DNA of 64,000 bases, from NCBI GenBank assembly GCA_032622095.1, contig CP136066.1:44157835-44221834 (forward strand). The letters run 5' to 3'. The stretch comes from Siphonodentalium dalli (taxonomy: Eukaryota > Mollusca > Scaphopoda > Gadilida > Siphonodentaliidae). Every line of letters starts with the position of its first letter. The first letter of the stretch is position 1. This document shows positions 37,150 to 50,350 of this stretch, piece by piece. The notes beneath the pieces were generated by a model. The model was not told the DNA's origin. It searched no databases and saw nothing but the letters and a program-made list of their open reading frames with translations. The position numbers and the translations under genes were made by a program.

Positions 37150-38450
37150 TGTCCCTTGGTACATCGTTGATGAGTAGACTACTGAGTAGTTGTCCCTTGG
37201 CACATCGTAGATGAGTAGACTACTGAGTAGTTGTCCCTTGGCACATCGTAGATGAGTAGACTACTAAGTAGTTGTCCCTTGGCACATCGTTGATGAGTAG
37301 ACTACTGAGTAGTTGTCCCTTGGCACATCGTAGATGAGTAGACTACTGAGTAGTTGTCCCTTGGCACATCGTATATGAGTAGACTACTGAGTAGTTGTCC
37401 CTTGGCACATCGTAGATGAGTAGACTACTGAGTAGTTGTCCCTTGGCACATCGTATATGAGTAGACTACTGAGTAGTTGTCCCTTGGCACATCGTAGATG
37501 AGTAGACTTCTGGGTAGTTGTCCCTTGACACATCGTAGATGAGTAGACTACTGAGTAGTTGTCCCTTGGTACATCGTTGATGAGTAGACTACTGAGTAGT
37601 TGTCCCTTGGCACATCGTAGATGAGTAGACTACTGAGTAGTTGTCCCTTGGCACATCGTAGATGAGTAGACTACTAAGTAGTTGTCCCTTGGCACATCGT
37701 TGATGAGTAGACTACTGAGTAGTTGTCCCTTGGCACATCGTAGATGAGTAGACTACTGAGTAGTTGTCCCTTGGCACATCGTATATGAGTAGACTACTGA
37801 GTAGTTGTCCCTTGGCACATCGTAGATGAGTAGACTACTGAGTAGTTGTCCCTTGGCACATCGTAGATGAGTAGACTACTGAGTAGTTGTCCCTTGGTAC
37901 ATCGTTGATGAGTAGACTACTGCGTAGTTGTCCCTTGGCACATCGTTGATGAGTAGACTACTGAGTAGTTGTCCCTTGGCACATCGTATATGAGTAGACT
38001 ACTGAGTAGTTGTCCCTTGGCACATCGTAGATGAGTAGACTTCTGGGTAGTTGTCCCTTGACACATCGTAGATGAGTAGACTACTGAGTAGTTGTCCCTT
38101 GGTACATCGTTGATGAGTAGACTACTGAGTAGTTGTCCCTTGGCACATCGTAGATGAGTAGACTACTGAGTAGTTGTCCCTTGGCACATCGTAGATGAGT
38201 AGACTACTAAGTAGTTGTCCCTTGGCACATCGTTGATGAGTAGACTACTGAGTAGTTGTCCCTTGGCACATCGTAGATGAGTAGACTACTGAGTAGTTGT
38301 CCCTTGGCACATCGTATATGAGTAGACTACTGAGTAGTTGTCCCTTGGCACATCGTAGATGAGTAGACTACTGAGTAGTTGTCCCTTGGCACATCGTAGA
38401 TGAGTAGACTACTGAGTAGTTGTCCCTTGGTACATCGTTGATGAGTAGAC
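37150..38450. repeat. 10- and 13-unit higher-order repeats marked by GGTACATCGTTG and GACTTCTGGG
   Basis: The rare change GACTTCTGGG occurs at 37505 and 38038, an offset of 533 bp or exactly 13 units, each followed by CCCTTGACAC and then GGTACATCGTTG. The GGTACATCGTTG marker is at about 37159, 37569 and 38102, giving offsets of 410 (10 units) and 533 (13 units). The intervening CTAAGTAG and CGTATATG units keep their order, so a block of 10-13 units was duplicated more than once. Confidence 0.85.
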
Positions 38451-41400
38451 TACTGCGTAGTTGTCCCTTGGCACATCGTTGATGAGTAGACTACTGAGTA
38501 GTTGTCCCTTGGTACATCGTTGATGAGTAGACTACTGCGTAGTTGTCCCTTGGCACATCGTATATGAGTAGACTACTGAGTAGTTGTCCCTTGGCACATC
38601 GTAGATGAGTAGACTACTGCGTAGTTGTCCCTTGGCACATCGTTGATGAGTAGACTACTGCGTAGTTGTCCCTTGGTACATCGTTGATGAGTAGACTACT
38701 GCGTAGTTGTCCCTTGGCACATCGTAGATGAGTAGACTACTAAGTAGTTGTCCCTTGGCACATCGTAGATGAGTAGACTACTGAGTAGTTGTCCCTTGGC
38801 ACATCGTAGATGAGTAGACTACTGAGTAGTTGTCCCTTGGCACATCGTAGATGAGTAGACTACTGCGTAGTTGTCCCTTGGCACATCGTTGATGAGTAGA
38901 CTACTGAGTAGTTGTCCCTTGGCACATCGTAGATGAGTAGACTACTGAGTAGTTGTCCCTTGGCACATCGTAGATGAGTAGACTACTAAGTAGTTGTCCC
39001 TTGGCACATCGTAGATGAGTAGACTACTGAGTAGTTGTCCCTTGGTACATCGTTGATGAGTAGACTACTGCGTAGTTGTCCCTTGGTACATCGTAGATGA
39101 GTAGACTACTGCGTAGTTGTCCCTTGGCACATCGTAGATGAGTAGACTACTGAGTAGTTGTCCCTTGGTACATCGTTGATGAGTAGACTACTGCGTAGTT
39201 GTCCCTTGGCACATCGTTGATGAGTAGACTACTGCGTAGTTGTCCCTTGGCACATCGTAGATGAGTAGACTACTGAGTAGTTGTCCCTTGGTACATCGTT
39301 GATGAGTAGACTACTGCGTAGTTGTCCCTTGGCACATCGTTGATGAGTAGACTACTGAGTAGTTGTCCCTTGGCACATCGTAGATGAGTAGACTACTGAG
39401 TAGTTGTCCCTTGGTACATCGTTGATGAGTAGACTACTGAGTAGTTGTCCCTTGGCACATCGTTGGTGAGTAGACTACTGCGTAGTTGTCCCTTGGCACA
39501 TCGTTGATGAGTAGACTACTGAGTAGTTGTCCCTTGGCACATCGTAGATGAGTAGACTACTGAGTAGTTGTCCCTTGGCACATCGTTGATGAGTAGACTA
39601 CTGCGTAGTTGTCCCTTGGTACATCGTAGATGAGTGGACTACTAAGTAGTTGTCCCTTGGCACATCGTAGATGAGTAGACTACTGAGTAGTTGTCCCTTG
39701 GTACATCGTTGATGAGTAGACTACTGCGTAGTTGTCCCTTGGTACATCGTAGATGAGTGGACTACTGCGTAGTTGTCCCTTGGCACATCGTTGATGAGTA
39801 GACTACTGAGTAGTTGTCCCTTGGCACATCGTAGATGAGTAGACTACTGAGTAGTTGTCCCTTGGCACATCGTAGATGAGTAGACTACTGAGTAGTTGTC
39901 CCTTGGCGCATCGTAGATGAGTATACTACTGAGTAGTTGTCCCTTGGCACATCGTTGATGAGTAGACTACTGAGTAGTTGTCCCTTGACACATCGTAGAT
40001 GAGTAGACTACTGAGTAGTTGTCCCTTGGCACATCGTAGATGAGTAGACTACTGAGTAGTTGTCCCTTGGCGCATCGTAGATGAGTATACTACTGAGTAG
40101 TTGTCCCTTGGCACATCGTTGATGAGTAGACTACTGCGTAGTTGTCCCTTGGTACATCGTAGATGAGTAGACTACTGAGTAGTTGTCCCTTGGCACATCG
40201 TTGATGAGTAGACTACTAAGTAGTTGTCCCTTGGCACATCGTAGATGAGTAGACTACTGAGTAGTTGTCCCTTGGCACATCGTAGATGAGTAGACTACTG
40301 AGTAGTTGTCCCTTGGCACATCGTTGATGAGTAGACTACTAAGTAGTTGTCCCTTGTCACATCGTAGATGAGTAGACTACTGAGTAGTTGTCCCTTTGCA
40401 CATCGTAGATGAGTAGACTACTGAGTAGTTGTCCCTTGGCACATCGTTGATGAGTAGACTACTAAGTAGTTGTCCCTTGTCACATCGTAGATGAGTAGAC
40501 TGCTGAGTAGTTGTCCCTTGTCACATCGTAGATGAGTAGACTACTGAGTAGTTGTCCCTTGGCACATCGTTGATGAGTAGACTACTGAGTAGTTGTCCCT
40601 TGGCACATCGTAGATGAGTAGACTACTGAGTAGTTGTCCCTTGTCACATCGTAGATGAGTAGACTACTGAGTAGTTGTCCCTTGGCACATCGTTGATGAG
40701 TAGACTACTGAGTAGTTGTCCCTTGGCACATCGTATATGAGTAGACTACTGAGTAGTTGTCCCTTGTCACATCGTAGATGAGTAGACTACTGAGTAGTTG
40801 TCCCTTGGCACATCGTATATGAGTAGACTACTGAGTAGTTGTCCCTTGTCACATCGTAGATGAGTAGACTACTAAGTAGTTGTCCCTTGGCACATCGTAG
40901 ATGAGTAGACTACTGAGTAGTTGTCCCTTGGCACATCGTTGATGAGTAGACTACTGAGTAGTTGTCCCTTGGCACATCGTAGATGAGTAGACTACTGGGT
41001 AGTTGTCCCTTGTCACATCGTAGATGAGTAGACTACTAAGTAGTTGTCCCTTGGCACATCGTAGATGAGTAGACTACTGAGTAGTTGTCCCTTGGCACAT
41101 CGTATATGAGTAGACTACTGCGTAGTTGTCCCTTGGCACATCGTAGATGAGTAGACTACTGAGTAGTTGTCCCTTGGCACATCGTAGATGAGTAGACTAC
41201 TGAGTAGTTGTCCCTTGACACATCGTAGATGAGTAGACTACTGAGTAGTTGTCCCTTGGCACATCGTATATGAGTAGACTACTGCGTAGTTGTCCCTTGG
41301 CACATCGTATATGAGTAGACTACTGAGTAGTTGTCCCTTGGCACATCGTAGATGAGTAGACTACTGAGTAGTTGTCCCTTGGCACATCGTAGATGAGTAG

Positions 41401-43505
41401 ACTACTGAGTAGTTGTCCCTTGGCACATCGTATATGAGTAGACTACTGAGTAGTTGTCCCTTGGCACATCGTAGATGAGTAGACTACTAAGTAGTTGTCC
41501 CTTGGCACATCGTAGATGAGTAGACTACTGAGTAGTTGTCCCTTGGCACATCGTAGATGAGTAGACTACTGAGTAGTTGTCCCTTGACACATCGTAGATG
41601 AGTAGACTACTGCGTAGTTGTCCCTTGGCACATCGTATATGAGTAGACTACTGAGTAGTTGTCCCTTGGCACATCGTAGATGAGTAGACTACTGAGTAGT
41701 TGTCCCTTGGCACATCGTATATGAGTAGACTACTGAGTAGTTGTCCCTTGGCACATCGTATATGAGTAGACTACTGAGTAGTTGTCCCTTGGCACATCGT
41801 AGATGAGTAGACTACTGAGTAGTTGTCCCTTGGCACATCGTATATGAGTAGACTACTGAGTAGTTGTCCCTTGGCACATCGTATATGAGTAGACTACTGA
41901 GTAGTTGTCCCTTGGCACATCGTAGATGAGTAGACTACTGAGTAGTTGTCCCTTGGCACATCGTAGATGAGTGGACTACTGAGTAGTTGTCCCTTGGCAC
42001 ATCGTATATGAGTAGACTACTGCGTAGTTGTCCCTTGGCACATCGTATATGAGTAGACTACTGAGTAGTTGTCCCTTGGCACATCGTAGATGAGTAGACT
42101 ACTGAGTAGTTGTCCCTTGGCACATCGTAGATGAGTAGACTACTGAGTAGTTGTCCCTTGGCACATCGTAGATGAGTGGACTACTGAGTAGTTGTCCCTT
42201 GGCACATCGTATATGAGTAGACTACTGCGTAGTTGTCCCTTGGCACATCGTATATGAGTAGACTACTGCGTAGTTGTCCCTTGGCACATCGTAGATGAGT
42301 AGACTACTGAGTAGTTGTCCCTTGGCACATCGTAGATGAGTAGACTACTGAGTAGTTGTCCCTTGGCACATCGTAGATGAGTAGACTACTGAGTAGTTGT
42401 CCCTTGGCACATCGTAGATGAGTAGACTACTGAGTAGTTGTCCCTTGGCACATCGTAGATGAGTAGACTACTAAGTAGTTGTCCCTTGGCACATCGTAGA
42501 TGAGTAGACTACTGAGTAGTTGTCCCTTGGCACATCGTAGATGAGTAGACTACTGAGTAGTTGTCCCTTGGCACATCGTATATGAGTAGACTACTGAGTA
42601 GTTGTCCCTTGGCACATCGTATATGAGTAGACTACTGAGTAGTTGTCCCTTGGCACATCGTAGATGAGTAGACTACTGAGTAGTTGTCCCTTGGCACATC
42701 GTAGATGAGTATACTACTGAGTAGTTGTCCCTTGACACATCGTATATGAGTAGACTACTGCGTAGTTGTCCCTTGGCACATCGTATATGAGTAGACTACT
42801 GAGTAGTTGTCCCTTGGCACATCGTAGATGAGTAGACTACTGAGTAGTTGTCCCTTGGCACATCGTATATGAGTAGACTACTGAGTAGTTGTCCCTTGGC
42901 ACATCGTAGATGAGTAGACTACTGAGTAGTTGTCCCTTGGCACATCGTAGATGAGTAGACTACTGAGTAGTTGTCCCTTGGCACATCGTATATGAGTAGA
43001 CTACTGAGTAGTTGTCCCTTGGCACATCGTAGATGAGTAGACTACTGAGTAGTTGTCCCTTGGCACATCGTATATGAGTAGACTACTGCGTAGTTGTCCC
43101 TTGGCACATCGTAGATGAGTAGACTACTGAGTAGTTGTCCCTTGGCACATCGTAGATGAGTAGACTACTGCGTAGTTGTCCCTTGGCACATCGTATATGA
43201 GTAGACTACTGCGTAGTTGTCCCTTGGCACATCGTAGATGAGTAGACTACTGAGTAGTTGTCCCTTGGCACATCGTAGATGAGTAGACTACTGCGTAGTT
43301 GTCCCTTGGTGAATCGTAGATGAGTAGACTACTGAGTAGTTGTCCCTTGGCACATCGTATATGAGTAGACTACTGAGTAGTTGTCCCTTGGCACATCGTA
43401 TATGAGTAGACTACTGAGTAGTTGTCCCTTGGCACATCGTAGATGAGTAGACTACTGCGTAGTTGTCCCTTGGCACATCGTATATGAGTAGACTACTGAG
43501 TAGTT

Positions 43506-44367
43506 GTCCCTTGACACATCGTAGATGAGTGGACTACTGCGTAGTTGTCCCTTGGCACATCGTAGATGAGTAGACTACTGAGTAGTTGTCCCTTGACACA
43601 TCGTAGATGAGTGGACTACTGCGTAGTTGTCCCTTGGCACATCGTAGATGAGTAGACTACTGAGTAGTTGTCCCTTGACACATCGTAGATGAGTGGACTA
43701 CTGCGTAGTTGTCCCTTGGCACATCGTAGATGAGTAGACTACTGAGTAGTTGTCCCTTGACACATCGTAGATGAGTGGACTACTGCGTAGTTGTCCCTTG
43801 GCACATCGTAGATGAGTAGACTACTGAGTAGTTGTCCCTTGACACATCGTAGATGAGTGGACTACTGCGTAGTTGTCCCTTGGCACATCGTAGATGAGTA
43901 GACTACTGAGTAGTTGTCCCTTGACACATCGTAGATGAGTGGACTACTGCGTAGTTGTCCCTTGACACATCGTAGATGAGTAGACTACTGCGTAGTTGTC
44001 CCTTGACACATCGTAGATGAGTGGACTACTGAGTAGTTGTCCCTTGACACATCGTAGATGAGTGGACTACTGCGTAGTTGTCCCTTGGCACATCGTAGAT
44101 GAGTAGACTACTGAGTAGTTGTCCCTTGACACATCGTAGATGAGTGGACTACTGCGTAGTTGTCCCTTGGCACATCGTAGATGAGTAGACTACTGAGTAG
44201 TTGTCCCTTGACACATCGTAGATGAGTGGACTACTGCGTAGTTGTCCCTTGGCACATCGTAGATGAGTAGACTACTGAGTAGTTGTCCCTTGACACATCG
44301 TAGATGAGTGGACTACTGCGTAGTTGTCCCTTGACACATCGTAGATGAGTAGACTACTGCGTAGTTG
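43506..44367. repeat. 82-bp dimeric higher-order repeat
   Basis: Two unit types alternate. A has TTGACAC, GAGTGG and CTGCGTAG; B has TTGGCAC, GAGTAG and CTGAGTAG. A units start at 43506, 43588, 43670, 43752, 43834 and 43916, each 82 bp apart with B between. Two mixed units follow (43957 and 43998). A units resume at 44039, 44121, 44203 and 44285, again alternating with B, and a mixed unit closes the block at 44326. The A-plus-mixed ending at 43916 recurs at 44285, exactly 369 bp (nine units) later. Confidence 0.92.
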
Positions 44368-44395
44368 TCCCTTGGCACATCGTAGATGAGTAGAC

Positions 44396-47300
44396 TACAC
44401 TGAGTAGTTGTCCCTTGGCACATCGTATATGAGTAGACTACTGCGTAGTTGTCCCTTGGCACATCGTATATGAGTAGACTACTGCGTAGTTGTCCCTTGG
44501 CACATCGTAGATGAGTAGACTACTGAGTAGTTGTCCCTTGGCACATCGTAGATGAGTAGACTACTGAGTAGTTGTCCCTTGGCACATCGTAGATGAGTAG
44601 ACTACTAAGTAGTTGTCCCTTGGCACATCGTAGATGAGTAGACTACTGCGTAGTTGTCCCTTGGCACATCGTAGATGAGTAGACTACACTGAGTAGTTGT
44701 CCCTTGGCACATCGTAGATGAGTAGACTACTGAGTAGTTGTCCCTTGGCACATCGTAGATGAGTAGACTACTGAGTAGTTGTCCCTTGGCACATCGTAGA
44801 TGAGTAGACTACTGAGTAGTTGTCCCTTGGCACATCGTAGATGAGTAGACTACTGAGTAGTTGTCCCTTGGCACATCGTAGATGAGTAGACTACTGAGTA
44901 GTTGTCCCTTGGCACATCGTAGATGAGTAGACTACTAAGTAGTTGTCCCTTGGCACATCGTAGATGAGTAGACTACTGAGTAGTTGTCCCTTGGCACATC
45001 GTAGATGAGTAGACTACTGGGTAGTTGTCCCTTGGCACATCGTAGATGAGTAGACTACTGAGTAGTTGTCCCTTGGCACATCGTAGATGAGTAGACTACA
45101 CTGAGTAGTTGTCCCTTGGCACATCGTAGATGAGTAGACTACTGAGTAGTTGTCCCTTGGCACATCGTAGATGAGTAGACTACTGAGTAGTTGTCCCTTG
45201 GCACATCGTAGATGAGTAGACTACTGAGTAGTTGTCCCTTGGCACATCGTATATGAGTAGACTACTGCGTAGTTGTCCCTTGGCACATCGTAGATGAGTA
45301 GACTACTGAGTAGTTGTCCCTTGACACATCGTAGATGAGTAGACTACTGAGTAGTTGTCCCTTGACACATCGTAGATGAGTGGACTACTGCGTAGTTGTC
45401 CCTTGGCACATCGTAGATGAGTAGACTACACTGAGTAGTTGTCCCTTGACACATCGTAGATGAGTGGACTACTGAGTAGTTGTCCCTTGGCACATCGTAG
45501 ATGAGTAGACTACTGAGTAGTTGTCCCTTAGCACATCGTAGATGAGTAGACTACTGAGTAGTTGTCCCTTGACACATCGTATATGAGTAGACTACTGAGT
45601 AGTTGTCCCTTGGCACATCGTAGATGAGTAGACTACTGAGTAGTTGTCCCTTGGCACATCGTATATGAGTAGACTACTGCGTAGTTGTCCCTTGGCACAT
45701 CGTATATGAGTAGACTACTGCGTAGTTGTCCCTTGGCACATCGTAGATGAGTAGACTACTGAGTAGTTGTCCCTTGACACATCGTAGATGAGTGGACTAC
45801 TGCGTAGTTGTCCCTTGGCACATCGTAGATGAGTAGACTACACTGAGTAGTTGTCCCTTGACACATCGTATATGAGTGGACTACTGAGTAGTTGTCCCTT
45901 GGCACATCGTAGATGAGTAGACTACTGCGTAGTTGTCCCTTGACACATCGTAGATGAGTAGACTACTGAGTAGTTGTCCCTTGACACATCGTAGATGAGT
46001 GGACTACTGCGTAGTTGTCCCTTGGCACATCGTAGATGAGTAGACTACACTGAGTAGTTGTCCCTTGACACATCGTAGATGAGTGGACTACTGAGTAGTT
46101 GTCCCTTGGCACATCGTAGATGAGTAGACTACTGAGTAGTTGTCCCTTAGCACATCGTAGATGAGTAGACTACTGAGTAGTTGTCCCTTGGCACATCGTA
46201 TATGAGTAGACTACTGAGTAGTTGTCCCTTGGCACATCGTAGATGAGTAGACTACTGAGTAGTTGTCCCTTGGCACATCGTATATGAGTAGACTACTGAG
46301 TAGTTGTCCCTTGGCACATCGTAGATGAGTAGACTACTAAGTAGTTGTCCCTTGGCACATCGTAGATGAGTAGACTACTAAGTAGTTGTCCCTTGGCACA
46401 TCGTATATGAGTAGACTACTGAGTAGTTGTCCCTTGGCACATCGTAGATGAGTAGACTACTAAGTAGTTGTCCCTTGGCACATCGTAGATGAGTAGACTA
46501 CTGCGTAGTTGTCCCTTGGCACATCGTAGATGAGTAGACTACTGAGTAGTTGTCCCTTGGCACATCGTAGATGAGTAGACTACTGAGTAGTTGTCCCTTG
46601 GCACATCGTAGATGAGTAGACTACTGCGTAGTTGTCCCTTGGCACATCGTAGATGAGTAGACTACTGCGTAGTTGTCCCTTGGCACATCGTATATGAGTG
46701 GACTACTGAGTAGTTGTCCCTTGGCACATCGTATATGAGTGGACTACTGAGTAGTTGTCCCTTGGCACATCGTAGATGAGTAGACTACTGCGTAGTTGTC
46801 CCTTGGCACATCGTATATGAGTGGACTACTGAGTAGTTGTCCCTTGGCACATCGTAGATGAGTAGACTACTGAGTAGTTGTCCCTTGGCACATCGTAGAT
46901 GAGTAGACTACTGAGTAGTTGTCCCTTGGCACATCGTAGATGAGTAGACTACTGAGTAGTTGTCCCTTGGCACATCGTAGATGAGTAGACTACTAAGTAG
47001 TTGTCCCTTGGCACATCGTAGATGAGTAGACTACTGAGTAGTTGTCCCTTGGCACATCGTAGATGAGTAGACTACTGCGTAGTTGTCCCTTGGCACATCG
47101 TAGATGAGTAGACTACTGAGTAGTTGTCCCTTGGCACATCGTAGATGAGTAGACTACTGCGTAGTTGTCCCTTGACACATCGTAGATGAGTAGACTACTG
47201 AGTAGTTGTCCCTTGGCACATCGTAGATGAGTAGACTACTGAGTAGTTGTCCCTTGGCACATCGTAGATGAGTAGACTACTGAGTAGTTGTCCCTTGGCA

Positions 47301-47405
47301 CATCGTAGATGAGTAGACTACTGAGTAGTTGTCCCTTGGCACATCGTAGATGAGTAGACTACTAAGTAGTTGTCCCTTGGCACATCGTAGATGAGTAGAC
47401 TACAC
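44396..47405. repeat. Family of seven 43-bp units carrying TACACTGAG
   Basis: A 2-bp insertion (TACACTGAG for TACTGAG) occurs at 44396, 44685, 45097, 45427, 45839, 46046 and 47401. Every interval is n x 41 + 2 bp (n = 7, 10, 8, 10, 5, 33), so the insertion arose once and was spread by block duplication. Around 45340-46130 it sits in a recurring group in which a TTGACAC/GAGTGG/CTGCG unit precedes it and a TTGACAC/GAGTGG/CTGAG unit follows it. Confidence 0.9.
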
Positions 47406-49689
47406 TGAGTAGTTGTCCCTTGGCACATCGTAGATGAGTAGACTACTGAGTAGTTGTCCCTTGGCACATCGTAGATGAGTAGACTACTGAGTAGTTGTCC
47501 CTTGGCACATCGTAGATGAGTAGACTACTGCGTAGTTGTCCCTTGGCACATCGTATATGAGTGGACTACTGAGTAGTTGTCCCTTGGCACATCGTATATG
47601 AGTAGACTACTGCGTAGTTGTCCCTTGGCACATCGTATATGAGTGGACTACTGAGTAGTTGTCCCTTGGCACATCGTAGATGAGTAGACTACTGAGTAGT
47701 TGTCCCTTGGCACATCGTAGATGAGTAGACTACTGAGTAGTTGTCCCTTGGCACATCGTAGATGAGTAGACTACTGAGTAGTTGTCCCTTGGCACATCGT
47801 AGATGAGTAGACTACTGAGTAGTTGTCCCTTGGCACATCGTAGATGAGTAGACTACTGCGTAGTTGTCCCTTGGCACATCGTAGATGAGTAGACTACTGC
47901 GTAGTTGTCCCTTGACACATCGTATATTAGTAGACTACTGAGTAGTTGTCCCTTGGCACATCGTTGATGAGTAGACTACTGCGTAGTTGTCCCTTGGCAC
48001 ATCGTAGATGAGTAGACTACTGAGTAGTTGTCCCTTGGCACATCGTAGATGAGTAGACTACTGAGTAGTTGTCCCTTGGCACATCGTATATGAGTAGACT
48101 ACTGAGTAGTTGTCCCTTGACACATCGTTGATGAGTAGACTACTGAGTAGTTGTCCCTTGGCACATCGTAGATGAGTAGACTACTGAGTAGTTGTCCCTT
48201 GGCACATCGTTGATGAGTAGACTACTGGGTAGTTGTCCCTTGGCACATCGTAGATGAGTAGACTACTGAGTAGTTGTCCCTTGACACATCGTTGATGAGT
48301 AGACTACTGAGTAGTTTTTCCCTTGGCACATCGTAGATGAGTAGACTACTGGGTAGTTGTCCCTTGGCACATCGTAGATGAGTAGACTACTGCGTAGTTG
48401 TCCCTTGGCACATCGTAGATGAGTAGACTACTGAGTAGTTGTCCCTTGGCACATCGTAGATGAGTAGACTACTGAGTAGTTGTCCCTTGACACATCGTTG
48501 ATGAGTAGACTACTGAGTAGTTGTCCCTTGGCACATCGTTGATGAGTAGACTACTGCGTAGTTGTCCCTTGGCACATCGTAGATGAGTAGACTACTGAGT
48601 AGTTGTCCCTTGACACATCGTAGATGAGTAGACTACTGCGTAGTTGTCCCTTGGCACATCGTAGATGAGTAGACTACTGGGTAGTTGTCCCTTGGCACAT
48701 CGTAGATGAGTAGACTACTGAGTAGTTGTCCCTTGGCACATCGTAGATGAGTGGACTACTGAGTAGTTGTCCTTTGGCACATCATAGATGAGTGGACTAC
48801 TGAGTAGTTGTCCCTTGGCACATCGTAGATGAGTAGACTACTGAGTAGTTGTCCCTTGGCACATCGTAGATGAGTAGACTACTGAGTAGTTGTCCCTTGG
48901 CACATCGTAGATGAGTAGACTACTGCGTAGTTGTCCCTTGGCACATCGTAGATGAGTAGACTACTGGGTAGTTGTCCCTTGGCACATCGTAGATGAGTAG
49001 ACTACTGAGTAGTTGTCCCTTGACACATCGTTGATGAGTAGACTACTGAGTAGTTGTCCCTTGGCACATCGTAGATGAGTAGACTACTGGGTAGTTGTCC
49101 CTTGGCACATCGTAGATGAGTAGACTACTGCGTAGTTGTCCCTTGGCACATCGTATATGAGTAGACTACTGAGTAGTTGTCCCTTGACACATCGTAGATG
49201 AGTAGACTACTGAGTAGTTGTCCCTTGGCACATCGTAGATGAGTAGACTACTGAGTAGTTGTCCCTTGGCACATCATAGATGAGTGGACTACTGAGTAGT
49301 TGTCCCTTGACACATCGTTGATGAGTAGACTACTGAGTAGTTGTCCCTTGACACATCGTTGATGAGTAGACTACTGAGTAGTTGTCCCTTGGCACATCGT
49401 TGATGAGTAGACTACTGCGTAGTTGTCCCTTGGCACATCGTAGATGAGTAGACTACTGAGTAGTTGTCCCTTGACACATCGTAGATGAGTAGACTACTGC
49501 GTAGTTGTCCCTTGGCACATCGTAGATGAGTAGACTACTGAGTAGTTGTCCCTTGGCACATCATAGATGAGTGGACTACTGAGTAGTTGTCCCTTGGCAC
49601 ATCGTAGATGAGTAGACTACTGAGTAGTTGTCCCTTGGCACATCGTAGATGGGTAGACTACTGAGTAGTTGTCCCTTGGCACATCGTAG

Positions 49690-50350
49690 ATGAGTAGACT
49701 ACTGAGTAGTTGTCCTTTGGCACATCATAGATGAGTGGACTACTGAGTAGTTGTCCCTATGTCACATCATAGATGAGTAGACTACTGAGTAGTTGTCCTT
49801 TGGCACATCATAGATGAGTGGACTACTGAGTAGTTGTCCCTTGGCACATCGTAGATGAGTAGACTACTGAGTAGTTGTCCTTTGGCACATCATAGATGAG
49901 TGGACTACTGAGTAGTTGTCCTTTGGCACATCGTAGATGAGTAGACTACTAAGTAGTTGTCCCTTGGCACATCGTTGATGAGTAGACTACTAAGTAGTTG
50001 TCCCTTGGCACATCGTTGATGAGTAGACTACTGCGTAGTTGTCCCTATGTCACATCATAGATGAGTAGACTACTGAGTAGTTGTCCTTTGGCACATCATA
50101 GATGAGTGGACTACTGAGTAGTTGTCCTTTGGCACATCATAGATGAGTGGACTACTGAGTAGTTGTCCCTTGGCACATCGTAGATGAGTAGACTACTGAG
50201 TAGTTGTCCTTTGGCACATCATAGATGAGTGGACTACTGAGTAGTTGTCCCTTGGCACATCGTAGATGAGTAGACTACTGAGTAGTTGTCCTTTGGCACA
50301 TCATAGATGAGTGGACTACTGAGTAGTTGTCCTTTGGCACATCGTAGATG
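49690..50350. repeat. 7-unit repeat marked by CCCTATGTCACATCATAG
   Basis: The variant TTGTCCCTATGTCAC occurs at 49751 and 50039, 288 bp apart, which is seven units plus the one extra base of the marker. It is followed in both places by a CATCATAGATGAG unit, CCTTTGG units with GAGTGG, and later by two CTAAGTAG/CGTTGATG units. The block was therefore duplicated as a whole. Confidence 0.85.
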
